A DNA stretch of 64,000 bases from Agrobacterium vitis. GTDB lineage: Bacteria > Pseudomonadota > Alphaproteobacteria > Rhizobiales > Rhizobiaceae. The DNA is taken from positions 191,001 to 255,000 of the forward strand of contig NZ_JACXXJ020000005.1 in assembly GCF_014926405.1 (NCBI RefSeq), written 5' to 3'. Of this stretch, positions 1-12,809 are shown in pieces. The notes under the pieces are model-generated. The model was not told the origin of the DNA. It did no database searches and saw nothing but the letters and a program-made list of their open reading frames with translations. Both the position numbers and the translations under genes were made by a program. Position 1 is the first letter of the stretch. The number at the start of each line of letters is the position of its first letter.

Positions 1-587
1 AGGTGCCGTTCATCGATCCAGGCGGTGATCGGTAAAAGCTCCACCGCATCGACGCCAATGGCTTGCAGATGGGCGATGATGGACGGATGGGCGAGGGCCG
101 CGACCGTGCCGCGCAGATTTTCCGGCACATCAGGATGCAGCATGGTGAAGCCGCGCACCGGCAATTCATAGATAAAGCCGCCATCTGGCAGGCGGGGCGG
201 CTCCAGCACAGCATGTCCGGGCGCGGTCAGGATGGCCTTAGGCGCCAGATCGGCGGTGTCCTCGCCAAATTGGCTGAGGCGCGGATCGTGACGGAAGGGA
301 CGGTCGATTTCCAGCGCATAGGGATCGACCAGCAGCTTGGCTGGATCAAACCACAGGCCTTGGCCGGGATCATACTGTCCATTGGCGCGGTAGCCGTATC
401 TGGCTCCAACGACCAGTCCTTCGACGGTCAGCCGGTGCAGATCGTCTTCGCCGCGCTGCATTGGCAGGCGGCGAAGTTCGGTGTCTCCGGTCTCATCAAA
501 CAGGCACAGGTCCAGACGCTCGGCATCACGGGAATAGACCGCAAATTCCGCGCCTGTTGCCGTGAGACGAGCGCCCGCACCTGTCAT
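1..587 (-). CDS. glgX: Glycogen debranching enzyme, N-terminal part (cut by window edge)
   Basis: About 195 N-terminal residues are visible on the minus strand before the window ends. GlgX hydrolyses alpha-1,6 branches left by phosphorylase during cytosolic glycogen breakdown. The visible part looks like the GH13 N-terminal beta-sandwich (EFAVYSRDAERLDLCLFD, then RYGYRANGQYDP), followed by FIYELPVRGFTMLHP and the first barrel strand VDAVELLPITAW. The ATG at 587 lies 14 bases past the pgm stop, and no alternative start was seen in this frame before the pgm coding end. It is the last gene of the glgP-glgB-glgC-glgA-pgm-glgX operon. The catalytic residues lie outside the window. Confidence 0.85.
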   Translation of the reverse strand, partial: MTGAGARLTATGAEFAVYSRDAERLDLCLFDETGDTELRRLPMQRGEDDLHRLTVEGLVVGARYGYRANGQYDPGQGLWFDPAKLLVDPYALEIDRPFRHDPRLSQFGEDTADLAPKAILTAPGHAVLEPPRLPDGGFIYELPVRGFTMLHPDVPENLRGTVAALAHPSIIAHLQAIGVDAVELLPITAWIDERH

Positions 588-601
588 AGGGCCATCCGCG
601 A

Positions 602-3674
<3,073 letters not shown>

Positions 3675-3679
3675 GTGGG

Positions 3680-4945
3680 CTATTGCTCCAGCTTGTCCAG
3701 CATTGCCTGGGTGATCAGGCAGATACCGTTTTCACTGCGGCGGAAGCGCTTGGCGTCGATCTCCGGGTCTTCACCGACGATCAAGCCTTCGGGAATGGTG
3801 ACGCCATGATCGATCACCACATTGGTCAAGCGGGCATGACGGCCAATAGTCACCTTGGGCAGAATGACGGCGCCTTCCAGCCGCGAATAGGAATTGGCGC
3901 GAACCCCAGTAAACAGCAGGCTGCGATAGAGCGTCGAGCCGGAGATGATGCAATCGCCCGAGACCAGAGAGGAAATCGCCGAACCGCGGCGGCCTTCATC
4001 GTCATGGACGAATTTTGCCGGCGGATTGATTTCGGCATAGGTCCAGATCGGCCAGGATTTATCGTAGATGTCCAGTTCCGGCAGGATGTCGGTCAAGTCA
4101 ACATTGGCCTGCCAATAGGCGTCGATGGTGCCGACATCGCGCCAATAGGGGGTCTTTTCGAAATCCGAGCGGACGCAGGAGGAGGCAAAGCGATGCGCCA
4201 CGGCTTTGCCATGCTCGACGATATAGGGAATTATGTCCTTGCCGAAATCCCGGCTGGAATTGGGGTCGGCAGCATCGCGGCGCAGGCAATCCATCAGGAA
4301 TTTGGTGTGGAACACGTAAATGCCCATGGAGGCGAGCGCCATGGTTTCATTGCCGGGAATGCCTGGCGGATCGGCGGGCTTTTCGACGAAGGCAATGATC
4401 TGGTCCTTGTCGTCGACATGCATGACACCGAACGCCGAGGCTTCCATGCGTGGCACTTCCATGCAGCCAATCGTGACATCGGCACCGCTGTCAACATGCT
4501 GCTGGAGCATGAATTCATAGTCCATCTTGTAGACGTGGTCGCCCGCCAGGATCACCATATATTCCGGGCCATAAGGCTCGATAATATCGATATTCTGGAA
4601 AACGGCATCCGCCGTGCCTTCATACCATTGCGTTTCGGAAACGCGCTGGCTGGCGGGCAGGATGTCGAAGCTTTCATTGCGTTCGGGCCGCAGGAAATCC
4701 CAGCCACGCTGCATGTGGCGGATCAGCGAATGGGCCTTGTACTGTGTGGCGACGCCGATGCGGCGAATGCCTGAGTTCAGCGCGTTCGACAGGGCGAAAT
4801 CAATGATCCGGGCCTTGCCGCCGAAATAGACGGCGGGTTTTGCCCGCCGGTCGGTCAGCTCCTTAAGGCGGCTGCCACGTCCGCCGGCCAGTACATACGC
4901 CATGGCATCGCGCGCCAGCGGCTGAATTCTCTTTGTCGGCGTCAT
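3680..4945 (-). CDS. glgC: Glucose-1-phosphate adenylyltransferase (ADP-glucose pyrophosphorylase)
   Basis: Makes ADP-glucose from glucose-1-phosphate and ATP, the committed and usually allosterically controlled step of glycogen synthesis. The 421-aa protein shows the nucleotidyltransferase start [16 protein letters not shown], the substrate segments [17 protein letters not shown] and [14 protein letters not shown], and a C-terminal left-handed beta-helix region ([16 protein letters not shown] through [10 protein letters not shown]). The frame opens further upstream, but the ATG at 4945 follows a strong GGGAGGAG ribosome site and gives the family-like start [19 protein letters not shown]. It is separated from glgB by a 137-base gap that holds two palindromes, the largest gap in the operon. 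Confidence 0.97.
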   Translation of the reverse strand: MTPTKRIQPLARDAMAYVLAGGRGSRLKELTDRRAKPAVYFGGKARIIDFALSNALNSGIRRIGVATQYKAHSLIRHMQRGWDFLRPERNESFDILPASQRVSETQWYEGTADAVFQNIDIIEPYGPEYMVILAGDHVYKMDYEFMLQQHVDSGADVTIGCMEVPRMEASAFGVMHVDDKDQIIAFVEKPADPPGIPGNETMALASMGIYVFHTKFLMDCLRRDAADPNSSRDFGKDIIPYIVEHGKAVAHRFASSCVRSDFEKTPYWRDVGTIDAYWQANVDLTDILPELDIYDKSWPIWTYAEINPPAKFVHDDEGRRGSAISSLVSGDCIISGSTLYRSLLFTGVRANSYSRLEGAVILPKVTIGRHARLTNVVIDHGVTIPEGLIVGEDPEIDAKRFRRSENGICLITQAMLDKLEQ

Positions 4946-4982
4946 GCAATCTCCTCCCGCATGTCTAAAAACGTGTTCGTCC

Positions 4983-5082
4983 GAGAGCATCGTACAGAAA
5001 ACCGGAATTAGCTCGATGCTCTCAGTTTTTGTTTACGCATCGGATTTATCCGAAAACCGGCTCTTAACTTTCGGTCCGATGC
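4983..5082. repeat. Two rhizobial palindromic repeat units in the glgB-glgC gap
   Basis: Unit one has perfect 10-base arms GAGAGCATCG (4983-4992) and CGATGCTCTC (5014-5023). Unit two has 8-base arms GCATCGGA (5037-5044) and TCCGATGC (5075-5082) around a core with CCGAAAACCGG. Unit two ends at the base next to the glgB stop codon. The core closely matches the reverse complement of the element at 23946-23990, so these belong to one dispersed family. In the glg transcript they would fold as hairpins between glgB and glgC. Confidence 0.75.
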
Positions 5083-7332
5083 TTACTGTTCCAACTCCAG
5101 CATAATCACTGCCAGCGGCGGCAGTGACAGCGTTGCGTGCGCCCATGGCGCCTTGTCAGAGGCGGTTGCCGCATCGAGTACGGCCTCCACCCGGCCGCCA
5201 TTGCCCTTGCCGCTACCGCCATAGATCTCGGCATCGGTATTGAGGATTTCCCGCCACCGGCCTGCCACCGGCAGCGGCACGTCGTAACGCTGGTAATAGA
5301 CCGGCGTCAGATTGGCGATGACAGCCACCGGCCTTTCGCCGGGCGTCTTGCGCAGCCAGGCAAAAACCGATTGATCGGCATCCTCGCTGATCAGCCATTC
5401 GAAGCCTTCGCCCTCGCAATCACGGGCATGCAGCGCCGGCTTGTTGCGATAGGTAAAGTTCAGATCACGCACCAGACGGCGCATGCCCTCATGCAGCGGA
5501 TATTGCAGCAGGTTCCAGTCCAGCGACCGCTCCTCGCTCCATTCGCTCCACTGGGCAAATTCCTGGCCCATGAACAGCAGTTTCTTGCCAGGATAACCCC
5601 ACATGAAGCCATAATAGGCGCGAAGATTGGCAAATTTTTGCCAATCGTCTCCAGGCATTTTGGCAATCATCGAGCCTTTGCCATGCACCACTTCATCATG
5701 GGAAATCGGCAGCATGAAATTTTCGCTATAGGCATAGATCAGGCCAAAGGTAATCTCATGGTGATGATGCTTGCGATGCACGGGATCGCGGGCAAAATAG
5801 CTCAAAGTGTCGTGCATGAAGCCCATGTTCCACTTGAAGCCGAAGCCAAGCCCGCCCTCGTGGACCGGCTGGGACACTTTCGGCCAGGAAGTGCTTTCCT
5901 CGGCAATGGTCATCACCTGCGGATGGGCGCCGTAGAGATGCTCGTTCATCTTTTGCAGGAAGCGCACCGCCTCCAGGTTTTCCCGTCCACCATATTCATT
6001 GGGTATCCACTCGCCTTCCTTGCGGGAATAGTCGAGATAGAGCATCGAGGCGACCGCATCGACCCGCACGCCATCCAGGTGGAATTTTTCCGCCCAATAC
6101 AGCGCATTGTTGACCAGATAAGATAGAACCTCGATCCGCCCGTAATTGTAGATCGCGGTGTTCCAGTCGGGGTGGAAGCCCTTGCGCGGGTCCTCATGCT
6201 CATAAAGAGCGGTGCCGTCGAAAAACCGCAACCCATGGGCATCGGTCGGGAAATGGGCCGGAACCCAATCGAGAATGACGCTGAGGCCAACCTTGTGACA
6301 GCCATTGACGAAGCGGGCAAAGCCTTCCGGCTCGCCAAACCGCGCACTCGGCGCGTAAAGCCCTGTTGTCTGATAGCCCCAGGACGGGTCGTAGGGATGT
6401 TCGGTGATAGGCAGAAATTCGATATGGGTGAAGCCCATTTCGGTGCAATAGGGGATCAGCCGTTCCGCCAGCTCGTCCCAGCTAAGGAAGGTGCCGTCCG
6501 CACGCTTCTGCCAGGAACCGGCATGGACCTCATAGACCGAGATCGGCTGGCGGCGCTTGTCGATGCTGCCCCAATGGGCCAGATGTGCCGCATCTTCCCA
6601 GTCCTGGGAAAGCTCGGCGGCGGTGACAGAAGCGGTCTGCGGGCGAAACTCACTGCGGCGGGCGAACGGATCGGCCTTCAGCGGCAAAAGCTCGCCATTG
6701 ACGCCGATGATCTCGTATTTATAGGCCGAACCCGGCCGGACATCGGGGGCGAAAATCTCCCAGATGCCAGTATCGCGGCGCAGCCGCATGACATGGCGGC
6801 GTCCATCCCATTCATTGAAATCGCCGACCACCGAGACCCGTCTTGCATTCGGCGCCCAGACGGCGAAATGAAAGCCATCGACACCCTGATGCTTGATCGG
6901 ATGGGCGCCCATCTTGTCGAACAGCCGAAGATGCGACCCTTCGCGCAGGAAGTAATCGTCCATGGGTCCGAGAACCGGGCCGAAACTATAGGGATCGGTC
7001 AGCGACCATTCCACATCGCCCCGGCAGGCGCGGTAGCGCACTGGCTGCTGGGTCTTGATCGCCACCGGACCGGCGAAAAAACCAGCTGGGTCAAGACAGG
7101 CCAGCTCCCCGGCAAGGCTGCCGTCGAGAGCGAGCGCGGTAATGCTTTCGGCGCCCGGCACAAAACAGCGGGCAATGAACCCATTCGCTCCGGCATGAAC
7201 GCCGAGCACCGAAAACGGATCGGTGTGCAGGCCGGCGACGATGGCTTCGATCTCGGCAGAAGACAGGTGGTCAGCGGAGGGCGGATGGCCGCTCTCGGCT
7301 GATACCTGCGTCTGCCTGGTTGTTTTCTTCAT
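5083..7332 (-). CDS. glgB: 1,4-alpha-glucan branching enzyme
   Basis: Cuts alpha-1,4-glucan and re-attaches the piece by an alpha-1,6 link, giving glycogen its branches. The 749-aa protein has the N-terminal extension plus CBM48 region (HFAVWAPNARRVSVVGDFNEW) and a GH13 barrel. The conserved regions are DWVPAHFP, DGVRVDAVASMLYLDY (nucleophile Asp), the acid/base Glu in TIAEESTSWP, and the transition-state residues in LPISHDEVVHGKGS. The ATG at 7332 shares one base with the glgP stop (TGATG), a re-initiation type overlap. A longer frame to 7389 lies inside glgP and was rejected. Confidence 0.97.
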   Translation of the reverse strand: MKKTTRQTQVSAESGHPPSADHLSSAEIEAIVAGLHTDPFSVLGVHAGANGFIARCFVPGAESITALALDGSLAGELACLDPAGFFAGPVAIKTQQPVRYRACRGDVEWSLTDPYSFGPVLGPMDDYFLREGSHLRLFDKMGAHPIKHQGVDGFHFAVWAPNARRVSVVGDFNEWDGRRHVMRLRRDTGIWEIFAPDVRPGSAYKYEIIGVNGELLPLKADPFARRSEFRPQTASVTAAELSQDWEDAAHLAHWGSIDKRRQPISVYEVHAGSWQKRADGTFLSWDELAERLIPYCTEMGFTHIEFLPITEHPYDPSWGYQTTGLYAPSARFGEPEGFARFVNGCHKVGLSVILDWVPAHFPTDAHGLRFFDGTALYEHEDPRKGFHPDWNTAIYNYGRIEVLSYLVNNALYWAEKFHLDGVRVDAVASMLYLDYSRKEGEWIPNEYGGRENLEAVRFLQKMNEHLYGAHPQVMTIAEESTSWPKVSQPVHEGGLGFGFKWNMGFMHDTLSYFARDPVHRKHHHHEITFGLIYAYSENFMLPISHDEVVHGKGSMIAKMPGDDWQKFANLRAYYGFMWGYPGKKLLFMGQEFAQWSEWSEERSLDWNLLQYPLHEGMRRLVRDLNFTYRNKPALHARDCEGEGFEWLISEDADQSVFAWLRKTPGERPVAVIANLTPVYYQRYDVPLPVAGRWREILNTDAEIYGGSGKGNGGRVEAVLDAATASDKAPWAHATLSLPPLAVIMLELEQ

Positions 7333-9800
7333 CAGGCTCTCCAGATGTCGGCCGTATACTGTCTGATCGTCCGGTCGGAGGAGAACCAACCCATGCGGGC
7401 CGTATTCAGAATGGCTTTGGATTGCCAGAGGGGCTGGTCGGTCCAGACCGCGTCCACCTGACGTTGGGCTGTGGCATAGGCATCGAAATCGGCGGCCACC
7501 ATGAACCAGTCATGGTTATAGAGCCCATCCACCAGGCTGGCGAACCGGTCCCGATCGTCAGGCGAGAACACGCCGGACGCGATGGCGGCCAGCGCCTGTG
7601 ACAGTTCGCGCGACCGTTCGATGATCGGGCGTGGGGTGTGCCCCTCGGCACGCACCTTGCCGACCTCTTCCGCAGTCATTCCAAAGATAAAGATATTGTC
7701 TTCTCCGACGTGATCGCGCATTTCCACATTGGCCCCATCCAGGGTGCCGATGGTCAGCGCACCGTTTAACGCGAACTTCATGTTCCCGGTTCCCGATGCT
7801 TCCATGCCCGCAGTCGAAATTTGTTCGGAGAGATCGGCAGCCGGCACCATGACCTCGGCCAGCGACACATTGTAGTTGGGAATGAACACCACTTTCAGCA
7901 GGCCGCGCACCGAGGGGTCATTGTTGATGACCCGCGCCACATCATTGGCCAGTTTGATGATCAGCTTGGCATTGTGATAGCTCGGCGCGGCCTTGCCTGC
8001 GAACAGCTTGACGCGCGGCGCCCAGTCGCGTTCCGGATGCGAGCGGATCTGGTCGTAGAGCGCCACGGTCTCGATGATGTTCAAGAGCTGGCGCTTGTAC
8101 TCGTGGATACGCTTGATCTGGATGTCGAACATGGCAGAGGGATCGAGCCTGATGCCCATGCGGCTGGCGACCAGATTGGCCAGCTGCTCCTTGTTGGCCC
8201 GCTTGACGGCGGCAAATTTCTGCTGGAAGGGGCTGTCCTTGGCAAAGGCATCCAAAGCGGTCAGCTTTTCGGCGTCGTCGAGGAAGTCGTCGCCGATCGC
8301 CTCGCGGATCAGCGAGGTCAGGCCGGGATTGCACTGCATCAGCCAACGGCGCGGTGTGATGCCATTGGTCTTGTTGTTGATCCGGTCGGGGTAGAGCTTG
8401 TGCAGGGTGGCGAACACCGTTTCCTTCATCAGCTCGGTATGCAGGGCCGAGACGCCGTTGATCGAATGAGAGCCCATGAAGGCCAGATTGCCCATCCGCA
8501 CCCGGCGGTCGCCGCTTTCGTCGATCAGCGACAGGCTGGTGATTTCCAGATCGGTGAAATTCTTCTGCTTGCGCGCTTCCACCAGGCATTTGGCGTTGAT
8601 AGCGTAGACCAGCTGCATATGGCGCGGCAACAGCCGCTCGAACAGCGGCACCGGCCAGCTTTCCAGCGCTTCGGGCAAAAGCGTGTGGTTGGTATAGGAG
8701 AAGGTCTCGCGGGTCACGTCCCAGGCGGTGTCGAAATCCATGCCATGGACGTCGGTCAATTGCCGCATCAGTTCAGCGACAGAGACGGCAGGATGCGTGT
8801 CGTTCAGCTGGATCGCCACCTTTTTCGGCAGGTCGATCAGCGCATTGCCGTGCTGGAGATGACGCCGGACGATGTCCTGTAGCGAGGCCGAGCAGAAGAA
8901 ATATTCCTGCCGCAACCGCAATTCCTGGCCAGCGGCGGTCGCATCGGCCGGGTAGAGAACACGGGTCAGGCTTTCGGCCCGGTTGCTTTCGCGCAGCGCA
9001 CCGATATGGTCGCCTGCATTGAAGGCATCGAGCAGGATCGGGTCAATCGGCTGGGCCGACCAGAGCCGAAGCGTGTTAATGCGCTCGCCGCGCCAGCCGA
9101 CGATCGGCGTGTCATAGGCAGTGGCAATCACCCGCTCGCTCGGCTTCCAGACATGGCGGATTTCCTCGCCGCTGGTGCCGTTCGAGGCGGTCTCGACGCC
9201 GCCGCCGAAGCCGACTTCATAGGAGCTTTCGCGCCGCTCAAATTCCCAGGGGTTGCCGTGGGCGAGCCACGTCTCGGGTAGTTCCACCTGCCAGCCATCG
9301 GCCATCTGCTGGCGAAACAGGCCATGGACGTAGCGAATACCGTAGCCATAGGCCGGGATATTTACGGTCGCCATGCTTTCCATGAAGCAGGCAGCCAGAC
9401 GGCCAAGTCCGCCATTGCCCAGGGCCGCATCGGGCTCCAGCCCGGCGATGATGCCAAGATCGACGCCGAGCGATTCCAGCGCCGCCTTGATCTCCTCGAC
9501 CAGACCAAGATTGGTCATCGCATCGCGCATCAGCCGGCCAATCAGAAACTCCAGCGATAGATAATAGACCCGCTTGGCATTGGTGGCATAGGTCTGGCGG
9601 GTGGATTCCATCCACTTGTCGATAATGCGGTCACGCACCACCAGGATGGTGGCGGTCAGCCAGTCATGCGGCTTGGCAACCTTCGCATCCTTACCGATAC
9701 CATAGGTCAGCCGCTCGATGATTTCGGCGGCCAGCGTTTCCGGATTGGAGACGCGGGGTTTTGGAAGGGGAAGATCGGCCTTTGGATGAGTTTCATTCAT
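7332..9800 (-). CDS. glgP: Glycogen phosphorylase
   Basis: Phosphorolyses alpha-1,4-glucan to glucose-1-phosphate using pyridoxal phosphate as cofactor. The protein is 822 aa, usual for GT35. Landmarks are RVYYLSLEFLIGRLM near residue 80, the AALGNGGLGRLAACF loop, the phosphate/glucan segment KRIHEYKRQLLN, and the PLP-lysine region EASGTGNMKFALNGALTIG. First gene of the operon, with glgB overlapping its stop by one base. Ribosome-binding match before the ATG at 9800 is weak, so a start a few codons off is possible, although MNETHPKADLPLPKPRV looks like a normal N-terminus. Confidence 0.96.
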   Translation of the reverse strand: MNETHPKADLPLPKPRVSNPETLAAEIIERLTYGIGKDAKVAKPHDWLTATILVVRDRIIDKWMESTRQTYATNAKRVYYLSLEFLIGRLMRDAMTNLGLVEEIKAALESLGVDLGIIAGLEPDAALGNGGLGRLAACFMESMATVNIPAYGYGIRYVHGLFRQQMADGWQVELPETWLAHGNPWEFERRESSYEVGFGGGVETASNGTSGEEIRHVWKPSERVIATAYDTPIVGWRGERINTLRLWSAQPIDPILLDAFNAGDHIGALRESNRAESLTRVLYPADATAAGQELRLRQEYFFCSASLQDIVRRHLQHGNALIDLPKKVAIQLNDTHPAVSVAELMRQLTDVHGMDFDTAWDVTRETFSYTNHTLLPEALESWPVPLFERLLPRHMQLVYAINAKCLVEARKQKNFTDLEITSLSLIDESGDRRVRMGNLAFMGSHSINGVSALHTELMKETVFATLHKLYPDRINNKTNGITPRRWLMQCNPGLTSLIREAIGDDFLDDAEKLTALDAFAKDSPFQQKFAAVKRANKEQLANLVASRMGIRLDPSAMFDIQIKRIHEYKRQLLNIIETVALYDQIRSHPERDWAPRVKLFAGKAAPSYHNAKLIIKLANDVARVINNDPSVRGLLKVVFIPNYNVSLAEVMVPAADLSEQISTAGMEASGTGNMKFALNGALTIGTLDGANVEMRDHVGEDNIFIFGMTAEEVGKVRAEGHTPRPIIERSRELSQALAAIASGVFSPDDRDRFASLVDGLYNHDWFMVAADFDAYATAQRQVDAVWTDQPLWQSKAILNTARMGWFSSDRTIRQYTADIWRA

Positions 9801-10116
9801 GACTTCGCCACATGGTGAGGAGGAAAGGGCAGGGCGCGAGACCGATGGTCATGCGGTTTGCCAACCACCGGCGCATGCAGTGTATGCATCCTTGGCGAAT
9901 AGTTGCAACAGCGTATTTTTTTGAAGAGCAGTCGTTGCTTCGTGTTTTTATGGCTCAGTTAAGCCCCGGATTATTCTTGGGATTATTCTAGCGTCCGCAC
10001 TTTGTGCCAATACTTCGCCCTTTGCGTCATCACGAAAGCTAAGGGGGCCTGCGATAATTGAGGTATGTTCGGGATGGGCCGCAAGGATATGGCCAGCCCG
10101 CAAGCCATCCGCCTCG
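9801..10116. other. Intergenic region upstream of glgP
   Basis: No gene is supported in this 316-base gap. It should hold the promoter of the glg operon. Visible structure: a promoter-like pair at 9880-9908 on the minus strand, an imperfect palindrome GCATGCAGTGTATGC at 9873-9887, and two direct copies of GGATTATTCT at 9968-9977 and 9980-9989 with a 12-base period. Confidence 0.5.
9880..9908 (-). promoter_or_regulatory. Possible sigma-70 promoter of the glg operon
   Basis: On the minus strand, TTGCAA (9908-9903) and ATACAC (9885-9880) are 17 bases apart, about 80-110 bases upstream of the glgP start. The imperfect palindrome GCATGCAGTGTATGC (9873-9887) covers the -10 box, as an operator would. 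Matches to consensus are only moderate, so this is a candidate by position and spacing. Confidence 0.35.
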
Positions 10117-10329
10117 CTACTTGTCGTTCATAGACGGCAGAAAGTCCTCGACCTGCTTGCGCTCGCCCGCCTCCAGCACCTCGATATTTTCCGCCCAGAA
10201 TTTGGCGGCTTCCGCCGGTTCGCCTTCCCATTTGCGGGTATCGGTGATGTTGTCATCCATCTTCAATGTCCGGGTGCCGCCCAGTTCCAGATAGCGCTTT
10301 GCCAGTTTCAGCGACGGTGTGTCTTCCAT
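10117..10329 (-). CDS. Small hypothetical protein
   Basis: A 70-aa soluble, charged protein (MEDTPSLKLAKRYLELGG at the N-terminus, ending VEDFLPSMNDK) that I do not recognise. It has no signal peptide, membrane segment or cysteine. The ATG at 10329 is chosen over an in-frame ATG at 10350 because AAGGAG lies six bases upstream of it. The good ribosome site and ordinary amino-acid composition support a real gene. It is a single minus-strand gene between glgP and the vWA protein gene. Confidence 0.65.
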   Translation of the reverse strand: MEDTPSLKLAKRYLELGGTRTLKMDDNITDTRKWEGEPAEAAKFWAENIEVLEAGERKQVEDFLPSMNDK

Positions 10330-10421
10330 GGTTCGCTCCTTATGTTTCAAGGAGGCTAAAGGCGCGCCAGAGGGGTAAAGTTCCAGACATCATCGTCTGG
10401 CGCGGTTTGGATCTACCAAAA

Positions 10422-11708
10422 TCAGTTCGTCAGGCGGGTTGAGGTGGAGGTCGCTTTCTTGCCGATTTCCCCGAAGGCGGCGACAAGGCTTGCTGCATCG
10501 GTCGCCTCGTAATAGTGCGAGGCGTCGCTGGCGCAGGCCTCCAGCAGCGACTTGCCCCTGTCCGGGGCCATCAGGGCGACCGTGTAGATCTTGATGCCAT
10601 CGGCCTTGATGGTTGTGCATTGGGTGCGAACAGCCGAATCGATGCTGGAACTCCAGTTTCCGTTGGTGCTGGTCATTTCACCATCCGTCATGAAGACGAT
10701 ATATCGGCCTATATCGCTGACGCTTTTAACTTTGTGGGCGTTGATCTCGGTTGTGTTGGCCGTTTGCAAGGCGCTATAGGCAGCACTCATCGCTCCCCTG
10801 GCATCGGTTGTGGTGGTAGCAGAGAGAGCATTGACATAGGTGACCACCTTGGAGGTTCCCCAACTCATCGCCTGGGGGGTATCGGCTGAGGCACTATAGC
10901 CATCCGCGCCGGTGCGCACATATTCATTGGTGGGGTCGGCCTTGTTAAGCTGTGCGGCCAGATCCTGAACGGCCAGCTTCAGCGACTCCATTTTTGTATA
11001 GTATTTTTGGCAGCTATAGCTGGTCGTCGTGGTTTTCTTGTTTTTTCCTGATCCGCTTGTCGTGGTCGAGGTGCACGTGCCCGTATAGCTGGTCGTTGTG
11101 TTCTCGGACATCGAGCCGGAATGGTCGAGCACCAGATACATCGAGAGCGGGCTTTCAGACGCCGTTGTCGCGGCCTGGGCCTTGCCATAGGCTTTCAGCG
11201 TGACGGTCTGCCAGCCCAGAACCTTCGAAAGTGGGTTCATCTTTATGGTGTAGCTGCCGGTGAGCGTCACATCATAGGTATTCGATGAGTTGCTGACCTG
11301 GGTGGTCTTCACGGAAATATCCGGGTCCGGCTGTGTGATCTGGTCCACCGAATTGGTGTCATCGCTGCTGGCCAGGGTATTGGCCAGTTGCGAAGCAAGG
11401 AAGCTCTTGGCAAGGGCAATGGCGTCGGCCTCGCTCATGCCGTTGCTCATCGCCGAGGCGGCGGCAAGGGCTGCGGCATCCACCGAGCTTTGCAAGGCAC
11501 TTCTCGACTGCACCATCTCGGTCGCGTCCATCGCCAGACCTGCCACGCCGATGGAAACCGGCAGCAGAACCGCCGTCATCATGCCGAAATTGCCGCCGCT
11601 ATGCCTGAGCAGGCGGCATGCCAAAGCACCGGCTTGTCGCGCTTTCGTGGCGAGTAAACGACAGGCACGCAAACCAGGGTTAAGCGCCGAAATGACCATC
11701 ATGTCCAT
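10422..11708 (-). CDS. TadG-like membrane-anchored protein with von Willebrand A domain
   Basis: Looks like the TadE/TadG pseudopilin-related family. A single N-terminal hydrophobic segment (MMTAVLLPVSIGVAGLAMDATE) is followed by the TadG-like stretch VQSRSALQSSVDAAALAAA, then a vWA domain with the MIDAS motif DHSGSMS and a downstream FMTDGEM. A Ser/Thr/Lys-rich loop (SGSGKNKKTTTTSYS) is inserted just after the MIDAS. The start is uncertain: in-frame ATGs occur at 11837, 11735, 11708 and nearby, none with a clear ribosome site. I use 11708 because it leaves a short cationic tail before the membrane segment. No other tad/flp genes are near, so any pilus role is unproven. Confidence 0.75.
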   Translation of the reverse strand: MDMMVISALNPGLRACRLLATKARQAGALACRLLRHSGGNFGMMTAVLLPVSIGVAGLAMDATEMVQSRSALQSSVDAAALAAASAMSNGMSEADAIALAKSFLASQLANTLASSDDTNSVDQITQPDPDISVKTTQVSNSSNTYDVTLTGSYTIKMNPLSKVLGWQTVTLKAYGKAQAATTASESPLSMYLVLDHSGSMSENTTTSYTGTCTSTTTSGSGKNKKTTTTSYSCQKYYTKMESLKLAVQDLAAQLNKADPTNEYVRTGADGYSASADTPQAMSWGTSKVVTYVNALSATTTTDARGAMSAAYSALQTANTTEINAHKVKSVSDIGRYIVFMTDGEMTSTNGNWSSSIDSAVRTQCTTIKADGIKIYTVALMAPDRGKSLLEACASDASHYYEATDAASLVAAFGEIGKKATSTSTRLTN

Positions 11709-11912
11709 CCGTGACGTTGATCCGGCACTTGTCATCTCTTCAACGAAACGAAAGCACCGGTCGTGTTTCCTGCAACAGGACCGTGGCTTGACGATCCGCA
11801 TCGCTGCTGAGGAATTGATAGGACACACTGCTTGCAACTGGCTTAATAGGGTTGCTCAAATGCAACCTATTCCTGAAATAGTGCGGTCGAAATGGCGGTG
11901 ATACTCGCCTCG

Positions 11913-12809
11913 TCAGGCAATCGGAATGAGGTCCACCGCCTGGACGGTCGTGTGGTTGCCATAGCCTTTCAGCACGCCGATGACAGGCGCGACATCGGAA
12001 TAGTCACGGCCATAAGCGACGACGACATGGTCGGGGCCGGCGGCAATATTATTGGTCGGGTCAAGCTCGACCCAGCCGACGGTCTTGCCGCACCAGACCC
12101 TGACCCAGGCATGCATGGCGTCGGCGCCTGCCAGCCGTTCCTTGCCCGGCGGCGGAATGGTGCGCAGGAATCCGCTGACATAGCCCGCGGGAATGCCGAG
12201 GCTGCGCAGCGCCACGATCATGATATGGGAAAAATCCTGGCAGACGCCCTTTTTCAACGCAAAGGCCTGTTTCGGGGTGGTATCGACAGTGGTGGCCTTG
12301 GGGTCGTATTTGAAATCCTTGTGGATGCGGGCGCAAAGCTGTTCGGCGATTTGGCGCACCGTCATGCCGGGCTTCACGACGGAGCGGGCGTAGGCGGCAA
12401 TATCGGGGTTTTCAGGCAGCCTTGGGCTCGATCCGGTGAAATGATGCGGGGAGGCTGGCTCCAGCGACCAATATTCGAAAAGCTCGACGGCAAGCCGGTC
12501 TGGCAGTGGCGAAAAATCCGCAGTGAACGGTTGGCTATCCACCTGGATACGAGCCTGAAGGCGGATATCCAGTTTGTCATGGGAAGAGCGATAGGCGAAA
12601 GTCGTGGCGGGATGCGTGAAAAAATCGGCAAAACCAGTCCGTTCATCCGGCTGCGGCTCGATGGAAATCGAACCGGCAATCAGTCTTTGCCGCTCCGGCA
12701 GCGAGATCGGCATGATGCGCAGGATGTGGCGTCCACCAGCGGCGGCCACATCGTAATCATAGCCCATATGCAGTGTCAGATCGTACAGCATCGATATGTC
12801 TTTGCTCAT
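11913..12809 (-). CDS. Transglutaminase-like cysteine protease/ligase family protein
   Basis: 298 aa with a beta-rich bacterial transglutaminase N-terminal region (about residues 1-150) and a transglutaminase core. The catalytic Cys is in LKKGVCQDFSHIM, the His in ADAMHAWVRVW and the Asp in GWVELDPTNN. Such proteins usually cleave or form amide bonds, but the substrate is unknown. Its ATG overlaps the stop of the upstream ATP-grasp/alpha-E gene as ATGA, so the two are translationally coupled. In related genomes this set is often accompanied by a proteasome-like peptidase; none is adjacent here. Confidence 0.88.
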   Translation of the reverse strand: MSKDISMLYDLTLHMGYDYDVAAAGGRHILRIMPISLPERQRLIAGSISIEPQPDERTGFADFFTHPATTFAYRSSHDKLDIRLQARIQVDSQPFTADFSPLPDRLAVELFEYWSLEPASPHHFTGSSPRLPENPDIAAYARSVVKPGMTVRQIAEQLCARIHKDFKYDPKATTVDTTPKQAFALKKGVCQDFSHIMIVALRSLGIPAGYVSGFLRTIPPPGKERLAGADAMHAWVRVWCGKTVGWVELDPTNNIAAGPDHVVVAYGRDYSDVAPVIGVLKGYGNHTTVQAVDLIPIA

